NCBI GenBank assembly: GCA_013178375.1
Contig: JABLXQ010000024.1
Span: forward strand, 1-64,000
Reading direction: 5' to 3'
Length of the DNA: 64,000 nt
Origin: Gammaproteobacteria bacterium
GTDB taxonomy: Bacteria > Pseudomonadota > Gammaproteobacteria > Pseudomonadales > Ketobacteraceae
The position numbers and the translations under genes were made by a program. The notes under the pieces are model-generated. The model did no database searches and was not told the DNA's origin. It saw nothing but the letters and a program-made list of their open reading frames with translations. Below, piece after piece: positions 35,740 to 45,008 of this stretch; within the stretch, counting starts at the first letter, position 1, and every line of letters starts with the position of its first letter.

Positions 35740-35907
35740 GAAAACGAATGCCGTCCTGCTGGCGTCGAGGAAATTCCTGTTGCCAGCGGCACTATCAAAT
35801 GAGTTGCCAGATGGCTTATTTCGGTGAATATTGTTTCACTGGTAAAACACGCAACCATCTTTGAGCGAACGCTCGTCTCGCGCACGATCTGCCATTCGAT
35901 TTGTTGA
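35740..35907 (+). pseudogene. Decayed 3' end of a TetR gene
   Basis: In one forward frame the translation ENECRPAGVEEIPVASGTIK, stop, VARWLISVNIVSLVKHATIF continues to ERTLVSRTI. It aligns without gaps to the last 50 residues of the intact TetR at 30571-31152 (KNEWLPAEVGVILVTSGTIE through IFDRTVISPIV), with the SGTI, WL and IF-RT blocks kept. An in-frame TGA at 35800-35802 and the absence of the N-terminal part show it is a relic. The rest of the 35442-36049 gap has no gene. Confidence 0.7.
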
Positions 35908-35964
35908 ATCTTTTTCACGCTCTCTCAGACAACTTACATAGCCTGCCAGTGCATTTCTTACCGC

Positions 35965-35994
35965 TATCTGATCAGATAGATTGGTTTGATCTAT
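35965..35994. promoter_or_regulatory. Operator-like palindromes upstream of fadL copy 2
   Basis: A perfect 14-bp palindrome TATCTGATCAGATA (35965-35978) overlaps a second inverted repeat ATAGAT-7-ATCTAT (35976-35994). Part of it (ATCAGATAGATTG) recurs upstream of fadL copy 1 at 25815. It lies about 56 bp before the fadL start, suitable for a repressor or activator site. Confidence 0.6.
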
Positions 35995-36049
35995 AGCCCT
36001 ACATCCGTTCGGCTATTCACAAAACAAAAATTATAAAGTTAGTCAAAAC

Positions 36050-37780
36050 ATGATTTATAGACTTATCACATCCATAGTCCGGCGCGATTCAATATCCAGA
36101 ATCAAGCTATTTTTCTGGTTGTTTCTCATTGGCACATCTCAGACCGCGCAGGCGTCCTTCACCGACAGCCTGACCATTGGCAATGCCAAGGCGCTTGCAC
36201 TCGGTCACGCGGTCACTGCTGATCCTCCCGGTATCGATTCCATTCACTTTAACCCAGCAGGGTTGGCGCGGCTCAAAGGTCGCCAACTGCATATCAAGGG
36301 TGTGTACGGAATTTTTGAAACGAACTATGACATGGGCGAATACGGCGAATATACGCAGGGATTGATCGATGAGATAAACGAACTCAGAAATCCTGGTTCA
36401 AACGGCGTTATACCACCTGAAGATGAAGCGTATTTTTACGACGAGGCACTCAATTCGAAAAGCGAAGTGGAAGGCCCTACCGTCATGTTACCAGGGGGCA
36501 TGGTGGACATGCCGTTTGCGGGGGGCGTCATGGGCGGCGCATCTTATTCACCGCCGGGCAGCAACTACACATTTGCCACCAACGTTTATACGCCCATGAT
36601 GAGTGGATATCACCGTGCAGAGGATGATCCAGGCCGCTTCTTCCAGCAGCGCGGGGCATTTACACTGCTCACCTATTTTTCACCGTCGGTGGGCATTGAG
36701 ATATCGGACGAACTTCAAGTGGGCGTAGCGCTCAATTTCAGCTACGCCGGGATGGGGCTCGAGTTGCCTGCAAGGGAACCACACTGGTTACTCTGGCAAT
36801 ATGGCAGCCCCTGGTTCCAGGATAATTTCTGCTTGGAAGAGGGTGTTTCGAACGACGTTATCGGTGTCAACCTCTGCCATACCGTGAGCCCTTATCAAAC
36901 GTATGCCGACCTGAAAGTAGAAGCGGATACGCCAATGGTATTCAGTTACAACGTGGGCCTGCTCTGGAGCCCTGAGCCCTGGTTGACGTTGGGTCTGTCT
37001 TACAACTCCGCAGTCAAGAACGACCTTGAAGGGGAATGGGAATTTCCCATCGATCCCTTTTTCAATACGGTGCTGATTGATGCAATGAGCGGAAGCGCGT
37101 GGCCCACTTTCCAGGCCGCGACGGCCGCTATAGGAATGCCACTGCCAGGTGTTCAGGAAACGATGGATCAGGGCAATGGTGGCGACGTCAAGATTAGATA
37201 CGAGCTGCCCCAACACGTCAGCGCCGGCCTCAGTGTCCAGCTTACGTCTGACTGGAAATACAACGTCGATGTGAAATGGACGGAATGGTCTGTTTTCAGC
37301 GACATCCAGATTATCTTCGACAGAAATATTTCGTTGCTGATGCTGGGTAGCATCGCGGACAAGCTGTTGAATAAGGGCAGAAACGGAATTGAACCGAATG
37401 CCGTGAGGTATCAGCTCGGGCTCCAGGATGTCACCTATTGGGGCATGGGGACGGAGTATCAGCTCACCGAACAACTGGCTTTGAGGGCGGGTTTTGAAAA
37501 TCGTCCCTCTGCGGTGCCGGACGATGAACCCAATGCATTCATTCCCATCAATGACGGCGTTCTGTATTCAGTAGGATTTGCGTACGAATTTGAAAGCGAA
37601 AATACGCTGGATGGGTCGATAGGATATATGAGTTCAAAATCGCACTATCCTGCATGCTCGGCAAAACTGGGCAATGCCTGTAATCCGAACGATGTTGCCT
37701 ATAGTACTTATATGGGCCAGGACCTGCGATCTGAAGTTACGTTCTGGCTGTTCGAAGTAATGTACAGCAGGCATTTTTAA
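36050..37780 (+). CDS. OmpP1/FadL-family outer membrane transporter, copy 2
   Basis: A 576-residue paralogue of the protein at 25909-27660. Signal peptide ends at TAQA before SFTDSLTIGNAKALALGHA; the hatch motif NPAG (SIHFNPAGLARLKGRQ) and terminal YSRHF are conserved. The extracellular-loop regions differ most (for example the stretch after EGPTVMLPGG and around HWLLWQYGSPWFQ), so ligand preference may differ. The stop codon TAA is the first bases of a MITE-like repeat, meaning that element inserted right at the gene's end. It stands next to a degraded TetR instead of an intact one. Confidence 0.9.
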   Translation: MIYRLITSIVRRDSISRIKLFFWLFLIGTSQTAQASFTDSLTIGNAKALALGHAVTADPPGIDSIHFNPAGLARLKGRQLHIKGVYGIFETNYDMGEYGEYTQGLIDEINELRNPGSNGVIPPEDEAYFYDEALNSKSEVEGPTVMLPGGMVDMPFAGGVMGGASYSPPGSNYTFATNVYTPMMSGYHRAEDDPGRFFQQRGAFTLLTYFSPSVGIEISDELQVGVALNFSYAGMGLELPAREPHWLLWQYGSPWFQDNFCLEEGVSNDVIGVNLCHTVSPYQTYADLKVEADTPMVFSYNVGLLWSPEPWLTLGLSYNSAVKNDLEGEWEFPIDPFFNTVLIDAMSGSAWPTFQAATAAIGMPLPGVQETMDQGNGGDVKIRYELPQHVSAGLSVQLTSDWKYNVDVKWTEWSVFSDIQIIFDRNISLLMLGSIADKLLNKGRNGIEPNAVRYQLGLQDVTYWGMGTEYQLTEQLALRAGFENRPSAVPDDEPNAFIPINDGVLYSVGFAYEFESENTLDGSIGYMSSKSHYPACSAKLGNACNPNDVAYSTYMGQDLRSEVTFWLFEVMYSRHF

Positions 37781-37922
37781 GGAACCTCTGAATAACGTAG
37801 CGAGCGCAGAAAAGACAAGGCAAAAACAGGCGAAAAACCGCAGTTTACTTGTAGTAAATGAGGATTTTGAGCCTGTTTTTAACGCCGTATTTGCAAGCGC
37901 AGTAGTTATTCAGAGGTTCCTT
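37779..37922. mobile_element. 144-bp MITE-like inverted-repeat element
   Basis: Terminal inverted repeats of 18 bp (AAGGAACCTCTGAATAAC and its reverse complement) flank a nested hairpin: AAAAACAGGC at 37822 pairs with GCCTGTTTTT at 37871, and TTTAC-5-GTAAA forms the tip. It has no coding capacity. The first base pairs overlap the fadL stop codon. Elements ending in CCTCTGAATAA are a familiar type in gammaproteobacteria; a transcript would fold into a long stem and could act as a terminator. Confidence 0.75.
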
Positions 37923-37983
37923 AATAGTATCTATTCGGTTGGCAGCATGTACTGCCCAACAACGATTAGACGCTGAGTTGAAC

Positions 37984-39546
37984 ATGGATATTTTGCACCG
38001 CCCTTTATACGCACCGGATTTATTGGTCAATGCACTCAATCAGGATCCCGCACGTCCGCTGCTGAATATTCTGGGGGGCGCCAGCCTCACGGTGGGCGAC
38101 GTTCGTGACGCCACCAGCCAGTTTTGCCAGGCGCTGCAAAGCCTGGGGCTGGCAAAAGGCTCACGCATCGGCCTGCTCTCCTCCAACCGCCCTGAAGTGT
38201 TGCTGGTGGCCAACGCCATACAAATCCTGGCGGCCATCTACGTGCCCATGCATCCGCTGGGTGGCTTCAACGATCACCTGCATGTAGTGACGGATGCCAA
38301 AGTCGACGTGCTGATTTTTGATGCAGAGCGCTACAGCGAGCGCGCTGCGGCTTTGGCGGAACAGGCGCTGGGCCTGCGACTGCTGGCGTTCGGTGCAAGC
38401 CCGCTGGCTACGGATCTGGTGCAACTGGCACAGAACTTTGCGCCGGCGCTTTTGATTGCGCCCAATGTGGAAGGTGACGATGTGTTGCGACTTGGCTACT
38501 CCGGCGGCACAACCGGGAAGCCAAAAGCACTGGCCAGCGTGCAGCGCACCGGAATGGCGACGATTTCCATCATGATGGCGGAATGGGAATGGCCCAGCCC
38601 GCTGCGGTTTTTATCCTGCACGCCCCTCAGTCACGCCGGTGCGGCCATATTCCTGCCGACCTTGCTGAAAGGCGGAACGATGCTGGTACTGCCGGCTTTT
38701 GATCCCGTCCAGGTGTTGCAGACGATCCAGGATTACCGGATCAACTGTGTCATGCTGGTGCCAACGATGATTTACGCATTGCTGGATCACCCGCGCTTCG
38801 ACGAGTTTGATTTATCCAGCCTGGAAACCGTTTTCTATGGCGCATCCGCAATCTCCCCCGCCAGACTGAAAGAAGCTGTCGAACGGATTGGCCCTGTCTT
38901 CATGCAGTTTTACGGTCAGGCTGAAGCCCCCATGGCAGTGACCGTTTTGCGCAAACACGAACACGACCTGAATAATCCGCAACGATTGGCCAGTTGTGGC
39001 CGACCCGTGCCCTGGCTGCATGTGGCGTTGCTGGATGCCAACAATCAACCGGTAGCGGATGGCGAACCCGGCGAAATCTGCGTACGTGGTCCGCTGGTGA
39101 TGAATGGTTATCGGGACAATCCGCAACTGACGGCGGAAGCGTTTGCCGGCGGCTGGTTGCATAGCGGCGACGTTGCCATCCGCGATCCTGATGGCTTTCT
39201 GCGAATTATCGATCGCACCAAGGACATGATCGTTACCGGCGGCTTCAATGTTTATCCGCGGGAGCTTGAAGATATTCTGGCAGAGCACCCGGCGGTGTCG
39301 CAGGTAGCCGTCATTGGTGTTCCCCATGAAAAATGGGGTGAAGCGATCACCGCTCTGGTGGTATTGCGTAATGGCCACACGGTGGACGCCCGGGAATTGA
39401 TTGATCGTATCGCCGCCCGCAAGGGCTCCTATCAAGCGCCCAAGACGGTCGAGTTTATTGATTCCATTCCGCAGACGCCGGTTGGAAAGCCGGATAAAAA
39501 GGTGCTGCGCGAACGCTATCGCGTGCGCGCCACAGAAAGCACTTGA
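37984..39546 (+). CDS. AMP-forming acyl-CoA synthetase
   Basis: A 520-residue ANL-superfamily ligase that activates a carboxylic acid with ATP and CoA. The P-loop is YSGGTTGKPKALA, the A5 motif is FYGQAEAPMA, the A7/A8 region is HSGDVAIRDPDGFLRIIDRT followed by KDMIVTGGFNVYPRELE, and the A10 lysine is in PVGKPDKKVL. The start at 37984 is preferred to an ATG at 37939, which would add a Cys-rich stretch outside the family's range. It lies just after the MITE, and converges with the AveC-like gene with 10 bp between stops. Confidence 0.92.
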   Translation: MDILHRPLYAPDLLVNALNQDPARPLLNILGGASLTVGDVRDATSQFCQALQSLGLAKGSRIGLLSSNRPEVLLVANAIQILAAIYVPMHPLGGFNDHLHVVTDAKVDVLIFDAERYSERAAALAEQALGLRLLAFGASPLATDLVQLAQNFAPALLIAPNVEGDDVLRLGYSGGTTGKPKALASVQRTGMATISIMMAEWEWPSPLRFLSCTPLSHAGAAIFLPTLLKGGTMLVLPAFDPVQVLQTIQDYRINCVMLVPTMIYALLDHPRFDEFDLSSLETVFYGASAISPARLKEAVERIGPVFMQFYGQAEAPMAVTVLRKHEHDLNNPQRLASCGRPVPWLHVALLDANNQPVADGEPGEICVRGPLVMNGYRDNPQLTAEAFAGGWLHSGDVAIRDPDGFLRIIDRTKDMIVTGGFNVYPRELEDILAEHPAVSQVAVIGVPHEKWGEAITALVVLRNGHTVDARELIDRIAARKGSYQAPKTVEFIDSIPQTPVGKPDKKVLRERYRVRATEST

Positions 39547-39556
39547 TCTGCATTGA

Positions 39557-40339
39557 CTAGAGCGGTTGGTTCGGCACGCCTTCAAACAATTGCTCGGTCG
39601 GCCCTACGGTCTGCAGATGCAACACTTTGGTGATGTAGTGCGGCGCAAAAACCGAAAGATATACCACGTGGCCAATAACGATGACGGCCGCAATGGAGAG
39701 GAAGGACGAACCCAGCCGGCTTTTCGAACGTGAATCGGCCCACACTTCGACCAGTGTGCGACCCTGCGAATCTATTCGCCCGAGAATATAAGTGAAGACC
39801 ATCATCTGCACGCCCATCGCGAGCGCGTCATAAAGCGGATATTGGTGCTTCGTGCCAGGCCAGAGTGCAAGCCCCTCGATGACGCGGCCATAATAGAACA
39901 CGCCAAGCCTGGCTCCCACAATCGCGTTGAACACGAAAGCCCACAGACTGCCGACCGCAAGGCCCACCAACAGCAGCGTAAGAGGCGCTTGCAGCCTGAA
40001 ATTCGCAATCAGCCAGTGCGCCAGCGTGACGCCGATCACCGCTGGAAGGACAAAATAGGCGATGTAGCCGGGCGGAACCGCGGCCGGCAGCCCACCCCAC
40101 GTCATGTTCAACGGCCACCAGGCGGGCATGCGCGGGATCGCAGGCGGGAACTGCGCATACACCGCCCAATCGTAAGGGGCCTCGATCCAGGAAAAAGAGA
40201 TTGCGGATATGCATAACAGCAAGAGCGGGTGCGGACTGCCTTTGCGGTAACTCAGATACAGCCCCATGGCCACAAAAACAAACGCGCCAATGTAGGCGAA
40301 GTTGATGGCCGCTTTCATGATCGGCGTTAATTCAGACAT
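39557..40339 (-). CDS. AveC (spirocyclase)-family membrane protein, short form
   Basis: A 260-residue polytopic protein. It aligns with the longer protein at 45008-46120: AYFVLPAVIGVTLAH corresponds to a Gly-Tyr-containing helix pair; APYDWAVYAQFPPAIPRMPA to the NWAPYAVYNPQLWHLPE block; and GTKHQYPLYDALAMG with DSQGRTLVE to GTTFQFPLIWE and DDTGRTVAE. Those blocks (R-x-G-x-x-Y, F-P-G-T-x-x-Q-x-P, D-x-x-G-R-T) fit the AveC spirocyclase family known from avermectin biosynthesis and from uncharacterised mycobacterial and sphingomonad genes. The reaction here is unknown. Its ATG overlaps the stop of a small membrane ORF. Confidence 0.6.
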   Translation of the reverse strand: MSELTPIMKAAINFAYIGAFVFVAMGLYLSYRKGSPHPLLLLCISAISFSWIEAPYDWAVYAQFPPAIPRMPAWWPLNMTWGGLPAAVPPGYIAYFVLPAVIGVTLAHWLIANFRLQAPLTLLLVGLAVGSLWAFVFNAIVGARLGVFYYGRVIEGLALWPGTKHQYPLYDALAMGVQMMVFTYILGRIDSQGRTLVEVWADSRSKSRLGSSFLSIAAVIVIGHVVYLSVFAPHYITKVLHLQTVGPTEQLFEGVPNQPL

Positions 40340-40458
40340 TATTTTGACCTCTTGCTTTTCTTTGAAGAACCCCGTGCCTCGGGATCAAATCGCAGCACCA
40401 ACGCGAAGATGAGGACAATAAGTCCGAACAGCGTACCGAGCATGATTAAAGCGCCCAA
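40339..40458 (-). CDS. 39-residue single-helix membrane protein
   Basis: Short ORF starting with TTG at 40458 with GGAGGG 7 nt upstream. It has one hydrophobic helix (ALIMLGTLFGLIVLIFALVL) followed by a strongly basic tail (GSSKKSKRSK), a positive-inside anchor. Its TAA overlaps the ATG of the AveC-like gene by one base, so translation is coupled. It is similar in style to the 36- and 44-residue ORFs of the opposite cassette. Function unknown; a small subunit of a membrane complex is the natural guess. Confidence 0.6.
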   Translation of the reverse strand: MGALIMLGTLFGLIVLIFALVLRFDPEARGSSKKSKRSK

Positions 40459-40549
40459 GATAATACCCTCCAATGTGTAATGTTTCGCTGCCCGGCTTCA
40501 TCGGGCTGACGTCGCAGACTTGATCCTGGCACTGTACTGACCCCCACAA

Positions 40550-41548
40550 TCAAGCAAATATCTGCTTCAAAAATCCAATGCGTGCATCGACCGCTGCGCT
40601 GGTTATGGCGCTGTCTTTAACATGATCAAAGCCATGAACCGTGCCAAATGTTTCGTTGACCTGTACTTCGCAACCATGATCCTGCAAGACATGCGCGTAA
40701 TGAATGCCTTCATCGTGCAAGGGATCAAACTCGGCCGTTTCAACGTAGGCCGGCGGTAAATTGTGAAGATCTCCATGGATGGGAGATGCGTAGGCTGGCG
40801 CTACGCCTTTAAAATCACGCAAGTACATTTTCCACATGTTGGCATTTGACCGGCTGTTCCATTGCAAGGTATCGCCAAATTCGCGCGCTGACTGCGTTTT
40901 GCATTCACAATCGGCCACAGGATAAACCAGCATTTGTCCGCACAATCGGATATCGCCTTTATCCCGGTTCCTTTGCGACACGCTGGCGGCCAGCGCTCCA
41001 CCAGCACTGTCACCACCCACGGCAATGCGTTGCGGATCTATCCCCAGGCGTTCGGCGTTGTCCAGCACCCATTGTAACGTGACATAGCAGTCATTGAATC
41101 CGTGGGGAAATGGATCAACAGGCCCCAGCCGATAGTCAGGGAAAATCACGTAGCAATTGGCTTCCCTCGCATAACGAATGGCATAGTGAAGGTGTTCGCG
41201 GGTGTATGTTAAGGCGAAGGCGCCGCCGTGATAGTAGATGAGTGCCGGCGCCTTTGCAGGGAGTTTCTCCGGGGAAAAAACAAAAATGTTAAAGGTGGAT
41301 TCATCTGTGCTTTTTATAGTGTATCGCCTGGCACAACGCCACCAAAAAGGCAGTTGATATATTCTCATGCACGCGATGACGGCATTTATAACCGGCGTTG
41401 AAATTCGTCCAAACGTCAGCGTTAGCAATGGCAATTTTGAAAAATCTTGATGAACAGAATATTTTGTATCCGTCACTTGAAAGCACCGTATTTTCTTCTC
41501 GCGATATTTTCCAGCCAGTACCACAAACTCCTCAACCTTTATCGCCAA
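40550..41548 (-). CDS. Hormone-sensitive-lipase-type alpha/beta-hydrolase
   Basis: A 332-residue esterase of the HSL (family IV) group. The oxyanion-hole motif is YYHGGAFALTY, the nucleophile elbow GGDSAGGALAAS, the acid is in ETAEFDPLHDEG and the His in GTVHGFDHV. The N-terminal cap carries hydrophobic residues typical of substrates with bulky rings or acyl chains. Its start overlaps the stop of the AAA+ gene by 17 bp; a later start is possible. It belongs to the leftward cassette and may open an ester or lactone formed by upstream oxygenases. Confidence 0.88.
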   Translation of the reverse strand: MAIKVEEFVVLAGKYREKKIRCFQVTDTKYSVHQDFSKLPLLTLTFGRISTPVINAVIACMRIYQLPFWWRCARRYTIKSTDESTFNIFVFSPEKLPAKAPALIYYHGGAFALTYTREHLHYAIRYAREANCYVIFPDYRLGPVDPFPHGFNDCYVTLQWVLDNAERLGIDPQRIAVGGDSAGGALAASVSQRNRDKGDIRLCGQMLVYPVADCECKTQSAREFGDTLQWNSRSNANMWKMYLRDFKGVAPAYASPIHGDLHNLPPAYVETAEFDPLHDEGIHYAHVLQDHGCEVQVNETFGTVHGFDHVKDSAITSAAVDARIGFLKQIFA

Positions 41549-42350
41549 TATAAACCTCGATCATCTTCAGCAATCCGTTACTGACCTGAACGTCGTCCGT
41601 CAACGGGCCTGCAATGGCAGCGGTGGCCGCGTCGGTAAATGTCAGCCCTTCTGCCACCAGCTGCCCCGCCGCGATCAGGACGCGGGTCGATGCCACTTCG
41701 CGCAGCCCGCCAGTTTCAAGCCGTCGAATCGCCTGCCCCAATCGAACCAGCTTTTTTGCCTGCTCAGAACTGATTCCAGCTTCCTGGGCAACAATCTTTT
41801 CCTCCACTTCGGGCGATGGATAATCAAACTCGATCGCGACCATGCGCTGGCGTGTGGAATCTTTAAGGTCTTTGAGAACACTCTGATAGCCCGGGTTATA
41901 GGAAACGACAAGACAAAATCCGGGCGCTGCGTTGAGCGTGACGCCCAGGCGCTCAAGCGGCAGCTGGCGGCGATAGTCAGACAGGGGATGCAGCACGACG
42001 GTCGTATCCTTTCTGGCCTCAACGACTTCGTCCAGATAACAGATTGCACCTTCCCGCACGGCTCGTGTGAGCGGGCCGTCCACCCATTCCGTTGCTCCAT
42101 CTTTCAACAGAAAGCGCCCCACTAGGTCAGCGGTCGTCAGATCGTCGTGGCAGGAAACCGTAATCAGCGGCCTGCCCAGCTCGTTCGCCATCGCTTCAAC
42201 GAAACGTGTTTTTCCGCAGCCCGTTGGCCCTTTAAGCAGGATGGAAAGCCCACGATTGTATGCCGCCGTGAATATCTGCTTTTCGTTTTTAACCGGCACA
42301 TAGTAGGGCTGGGAAAATTCCTGTTTTATATTTGAATTTGTCATGTTCAT
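41532..42350 (-). CDS. NorQ/CbbQ-type MoxR AAA+ ATPase (cassette A)
   Basis: A 272-residue AAA+ ATPase. Walker A is GPTGCGKTR, Walker B ICYLDEVVEAR, and sensor 1 lies in VVSYNPGYQSVLKD; the order and the SCHDDLTTADLVGRFLLKDG stretch match NorQ/NirQ/CbbQ. Such ATPases work with a VWA protein to remodel or load metal into a client (NorB iron, RuBisCO). The partner, a NorD/CbbO-like protein, is the preceding gene, 31 bp upstream. It is closely similar to the second copy at 48845-49699. Start at 42350 is the best ATG; 42344 is also possible. Confidence 0.9.
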   Translation of the reverse strand: MNMTNSNIKQEFSQPYYVPVKNEKQIFTAAYNRGLSILLKGPTGCGKTRFVEAMANELGRPLITVSCHDDLTTADLVGRFLLKDGATEWVDGPLTRAVREGAICYLDEVVEARKDTTVVLHPLSDYRRQLPLERLGVTLNAAPGFCLVVSYNPGYQSVLKDLKDSTRQRMVAIEFDYPSPEVEEKIVAQEAGISSEQAKKLVRLGQAIRRLETGGLREVASTRVLIAAGQLVAEGLTFTDAATAAIAGPLTDDVQVSNGLLKMIEVYIGDKG

Positions 42351-42381
42351 AACGAACAAAGCCTTGTCATTGGTAAATGGA

Positions 42382-44082
42382 TCATGCAACCCGCCGTTGC
42401 ACTTCAGCCGCTTGCAGCGCAGCGCGGAACAATGGGCCTATTGCAGTTCCCAACAGCCTTGGATCAGGAATGGTCGCGTGGGCCGCACTGCCAAAAACGC
42501 GGCGCAATGTTTCTGTTTCCGTGTCGGCACCTATGCTCATGCACAGGCAACCCACACCGTCACGTCTGGCTTCGCCAAGCGCCTGGCGTACATCGGCTGC
42601 GGCATAAACCGGTTCGTAGCCATGGTCGTAGGCCAGGCCATCGGAAAGCACCACAAGCAGCTTTCTGGGCGTTCCGCCCTGCTCCAGCAATACGGTAGAT
42701 CCGTGCCGGATGGCGGCGCCGAGCCGTGAATAGGCGCCAGGTTTCAAGCTGTAGAGCCGGTTCATTACCCGGCTGTCGAGACTCTCATCAAACCGTTTCA
42801 CTGGCGTCAGATGAATGGCAGATCGCCCTTGCGAATGGAAAGCGTACAAGGCCACGCGATCTCCCACTTCGTAAAGCACCGTTGCCAGCGCGCCGCTTAC
42901 GCTGCGCTGCTGCTCGTGGACCGAGGCACCGCTCATACTGGCCTGGGCAACGGAACCGGATATGTCCAGCAAAATCAGTACTGACAAATCACGCCGGTGG
43001 CGTCGGCTTTCCACATAAACGCCTTCATCCGGAAAAGATCCTGCCACCACTTCCACATGCGTTTCGATTGCGGCATCGATATCAATATCGTCGCCCTGAT
43101 TTTGCCGGTGAAATCGACCGCCCCCCATTCCCAGACGCGAAATTGGCTTACGCAAACCATAGCTTTCCAGCCAATCAACTGATTCGTGCGCTTCAGCAGG
43201 AGGAGCGATTTCCAGCACCCTGCACCAGTCCGGTCGATAACAACGCTGATGGACATTCCATTCCGGGTAGAGAATACCCGCACCTTTGCCAAAGGCGTCT
43301 TCCACCGTTTCAGCAGTAGCGGTTGATTGCACTGCACGAATCCGGGCACGCGATCCGGATCGGGACCAATGTGTCGGCGCATCGGCTCCGGGAGAACCGC
43401 CACCTTTTACCTGTCGCACCATTTGAAACATTTTCTGCAGCAGTTTTCCAAGCCCGCCGCCGCCACCCACCGGGCTGGAAAAATCCTCACCCGTCTCGTC
43501 GCCGCTCTCGTCAACCTGATCGGCGTCATCAGACAGCTCGGTCAATTTCTTGCCTTGCTGCCGGCGGGGAATATGTTGACCCGCCGAAGCAGCGCCCCCT
43601 TCACGCGTCTGCGTGGCGAGTAATTTTTTTGCAAAGATGGCGCCGAAAATTTCCGGTGGCTTGCTGATAGTCTGCTGACTTCTGGCGATTTCCAGCGAGG
43701 CCAAAGGCGATTCAGATACCGGAACCCGTCCAGTATCCTGGATGGCGCTTAACGATTCTGGCAAAAAATCTTTCAGTTCCTTGAGTGCGCGCTGCCCTTC
43801 AACCGCCAGGTAGCGCTCCGCCAGATTCGGACGCCGCGCCAGTTGCACGATCACTTCCCGCTGCAGGCTGCCTGCGGCAATCAATGCACTTTGAATACAG
43901 ATTTGCGCCAGCTGCGTCTGAAAATTGGCAGCGCCATTTACAAAAATGACGCTGCCATTGGTCCAGGCTGGAACACCCGGCTCCGCGACCTCCACCCGCA
44001 TCTCTCTTCCGGAAAGTGCAGAAGCCAGCAGACCAAGACTGGTAATGGAACTGGCCTGATCATGGCTGCTCACCTTGCTCAT
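42382..44082 (-). CDS. NorD/CbbO-like VWA-domain protein (cassette A)
   Basis: A 566-residue protein with a C-terminal von Willebrand A domain. The MIDAS motif D-x-S-x-S is in LSVLILLDISGSVAQ, and later metal-binding parts are in KPGAYSRLGAAIRHG and LLVVLSDGLAYDHGYEP. An upstream conserved block is GILYPEWNVHQRCYRPDWC, shared with the 47291 protein as GIPYPEWNMWTEKFLPD. A Gly-rich, acidic linker (GGGGGLGK near residue 210) joins the N-terminal half. It recruits the AAA+ partner to its client. It precedes the AAA+ gene, opposite in order to cassette B. Confidence 0.88.
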   Translation of the reverse strand: MSKVSSHDQASSITSLGLLASALSGREMRVEVAEPGVPAWTNGSVIFVNGAANFQTQLAQICIQSALIAAGSLQREVIVQLARRPNLAERYLAVEGQRALKELKDFLPESLSAIQDTGRVPVSESPLASLEIARSQQTISKPPEIFGAIFAKKLLATQTREGGAASAGQHIPRRQQGKKLTELSDDADQVDESGDETGEDFSSPVGGGGGLGKLLQKMFQMVRQVKGGGSPGADAPTHWSRSGSRARIRAVQSTATAETVEDAFGKGAGILYPEWNVHQRCYRPDWCRVLEIAPPAEAHESVDWLESYGLRKPISRLGMGGGRFHRQNQGDDIDIDAAIETHVEVVAGSFPDEGVYVESRRHRRDLSVLILLDISGSVAQASMSGASVHEQQRSVSGALATVLYEVGDRVALYAFHSQGRSAIHLTPVKRFDESLDSRVMNRLYSLKPGAYSRLGAAIRHGSTVLLEQGGTPRKLLVVLSDGLAYDHGYEPVYAAADVRQALGEARRDGVGCLCMSIGADTETETLRRVFGSAAHATIPDPRLLGTAIGPLFRAALQAAEVQRRVA

Positions 44083-44087
44083 TGCAT

Positions 44088-45008
44088 TCAGTTCCGTTTG
44101 CTGGCAGACGCAACGTTGGGCGCAAGATTACGTAAGGTGTTTCTAGCCGGCAGCTTCATTGCCATCCGGATGATGTTATGGACCAGACTCCCCGGCAGCA
44201 GCCGCGCCATGAAGTAAAGCCCGACGGCATCCGGGCCAACCATCCTGCGTCGAATGGGGGCATCGTCATCAATGGCTTCAGCCAGCGCCCGGGCAAATTT
44301 TTCGGGCGGCGCCGCAGCCTTGTCAACAAACGCCCTGCCTGTGGTGTGAATGCCCTCGTACACCTTGGCATACGGGCCGCTGTGATCACCATAGTCTGCA
44401 GTTTTCTCGGTCAGGATTTCGGTATTGAAGGTACCCGTCACCATGATCGTAACGCCAAGCCCGAAGGGCGCAATTTCCTGCGCCAGGGATTCCGCCCAGC
44501 GCTCCAGTGCTCCTTTGGAAGCGGAATAGGCGCTGATGCCCGGCATACCGCGAATACCACCCTGGCTGGAGATCGCGATAATGCGACCACGACCTTTCGC
44601 GCGCATTCCCGGCAACAACGCTTTGGTAAGGGCCACAGGGCCGAACAGATTGGTTGCAAACAACTGCTGCCACACTTCCATCGGCGTTTCTTCCGCTCCG
44701 CCCGCAGCCGCCAGTCCGGCGTTATGCACAATCACATCGGGAGCACCTGCACGGCGCTCGATTTCCAGCGCAGCTGCAGTAATCGAATCCGGATCTGTCA
44801 TATCAAGCGCCACGCCAATCAAACGCGGATCGTCAGGGGCCGCTCCCGTTGTCGCACGCAGTTTTGCAAGGCCGGATTCAACCGATCGCATTGCCGCAAT
44901 CACCTGCCAACCCTGTTTATACATATAAGTGGCGGAAGCCAGTCCAAGTCCGCGCGACGCTCCCGTAATGACTATACTGCCGCCCCTATTCCCAACAACG
45001 TTACGCAT
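44088..45008 (-). CDS. Short-chain dehydrogenase/reductase
   Basis: A 306-residue SDR. The cofactor motif is ITGASRGLGLASATYMYKQG, followed by HNAGLAAAGG, the catalytic Ser in IIAISSQGGIRG and YSASKGALERW. The C-terminal extension (about 60 residues, with a hydrophobic FMARLLPGSLVHNIIRMAM) is longer than in a minimal SDR and may associate with the membrane. The ATG at 45008 overlaps the AveC-like stop (TGATG), so the two are translationally coupled. It likely oxidises or reduces an alcohol or ketone in the AveC-linked pathway. Confidence 0.9.
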   Translation of the reverse strand: MRNVVGNRGGSIVITGASRGLGLASATYMYKQGWQVIAAMRSVESGLAKLRATTGAAPDDPRLIGVALDMTDPDSITAAALEIERRAGAPDVIVHNAGLAAAGGAEETPMEVWQQLFATNLFGPVALTKALLPGMRAKGRGRIIAISSQGGIRGMPGISAYSASKGALERWAESLAQEIAPFGLGVTIMVTGTFNTEILTEKTADYGDHSGPYAKVYEGIHTTGRAFVDKAAAPPEKFARALAEAIDDDAPIRRRMVGPDAVGLYFMARLLPGSLVHNIIRMAMKLPARNTLRNLAPNVASASKRN

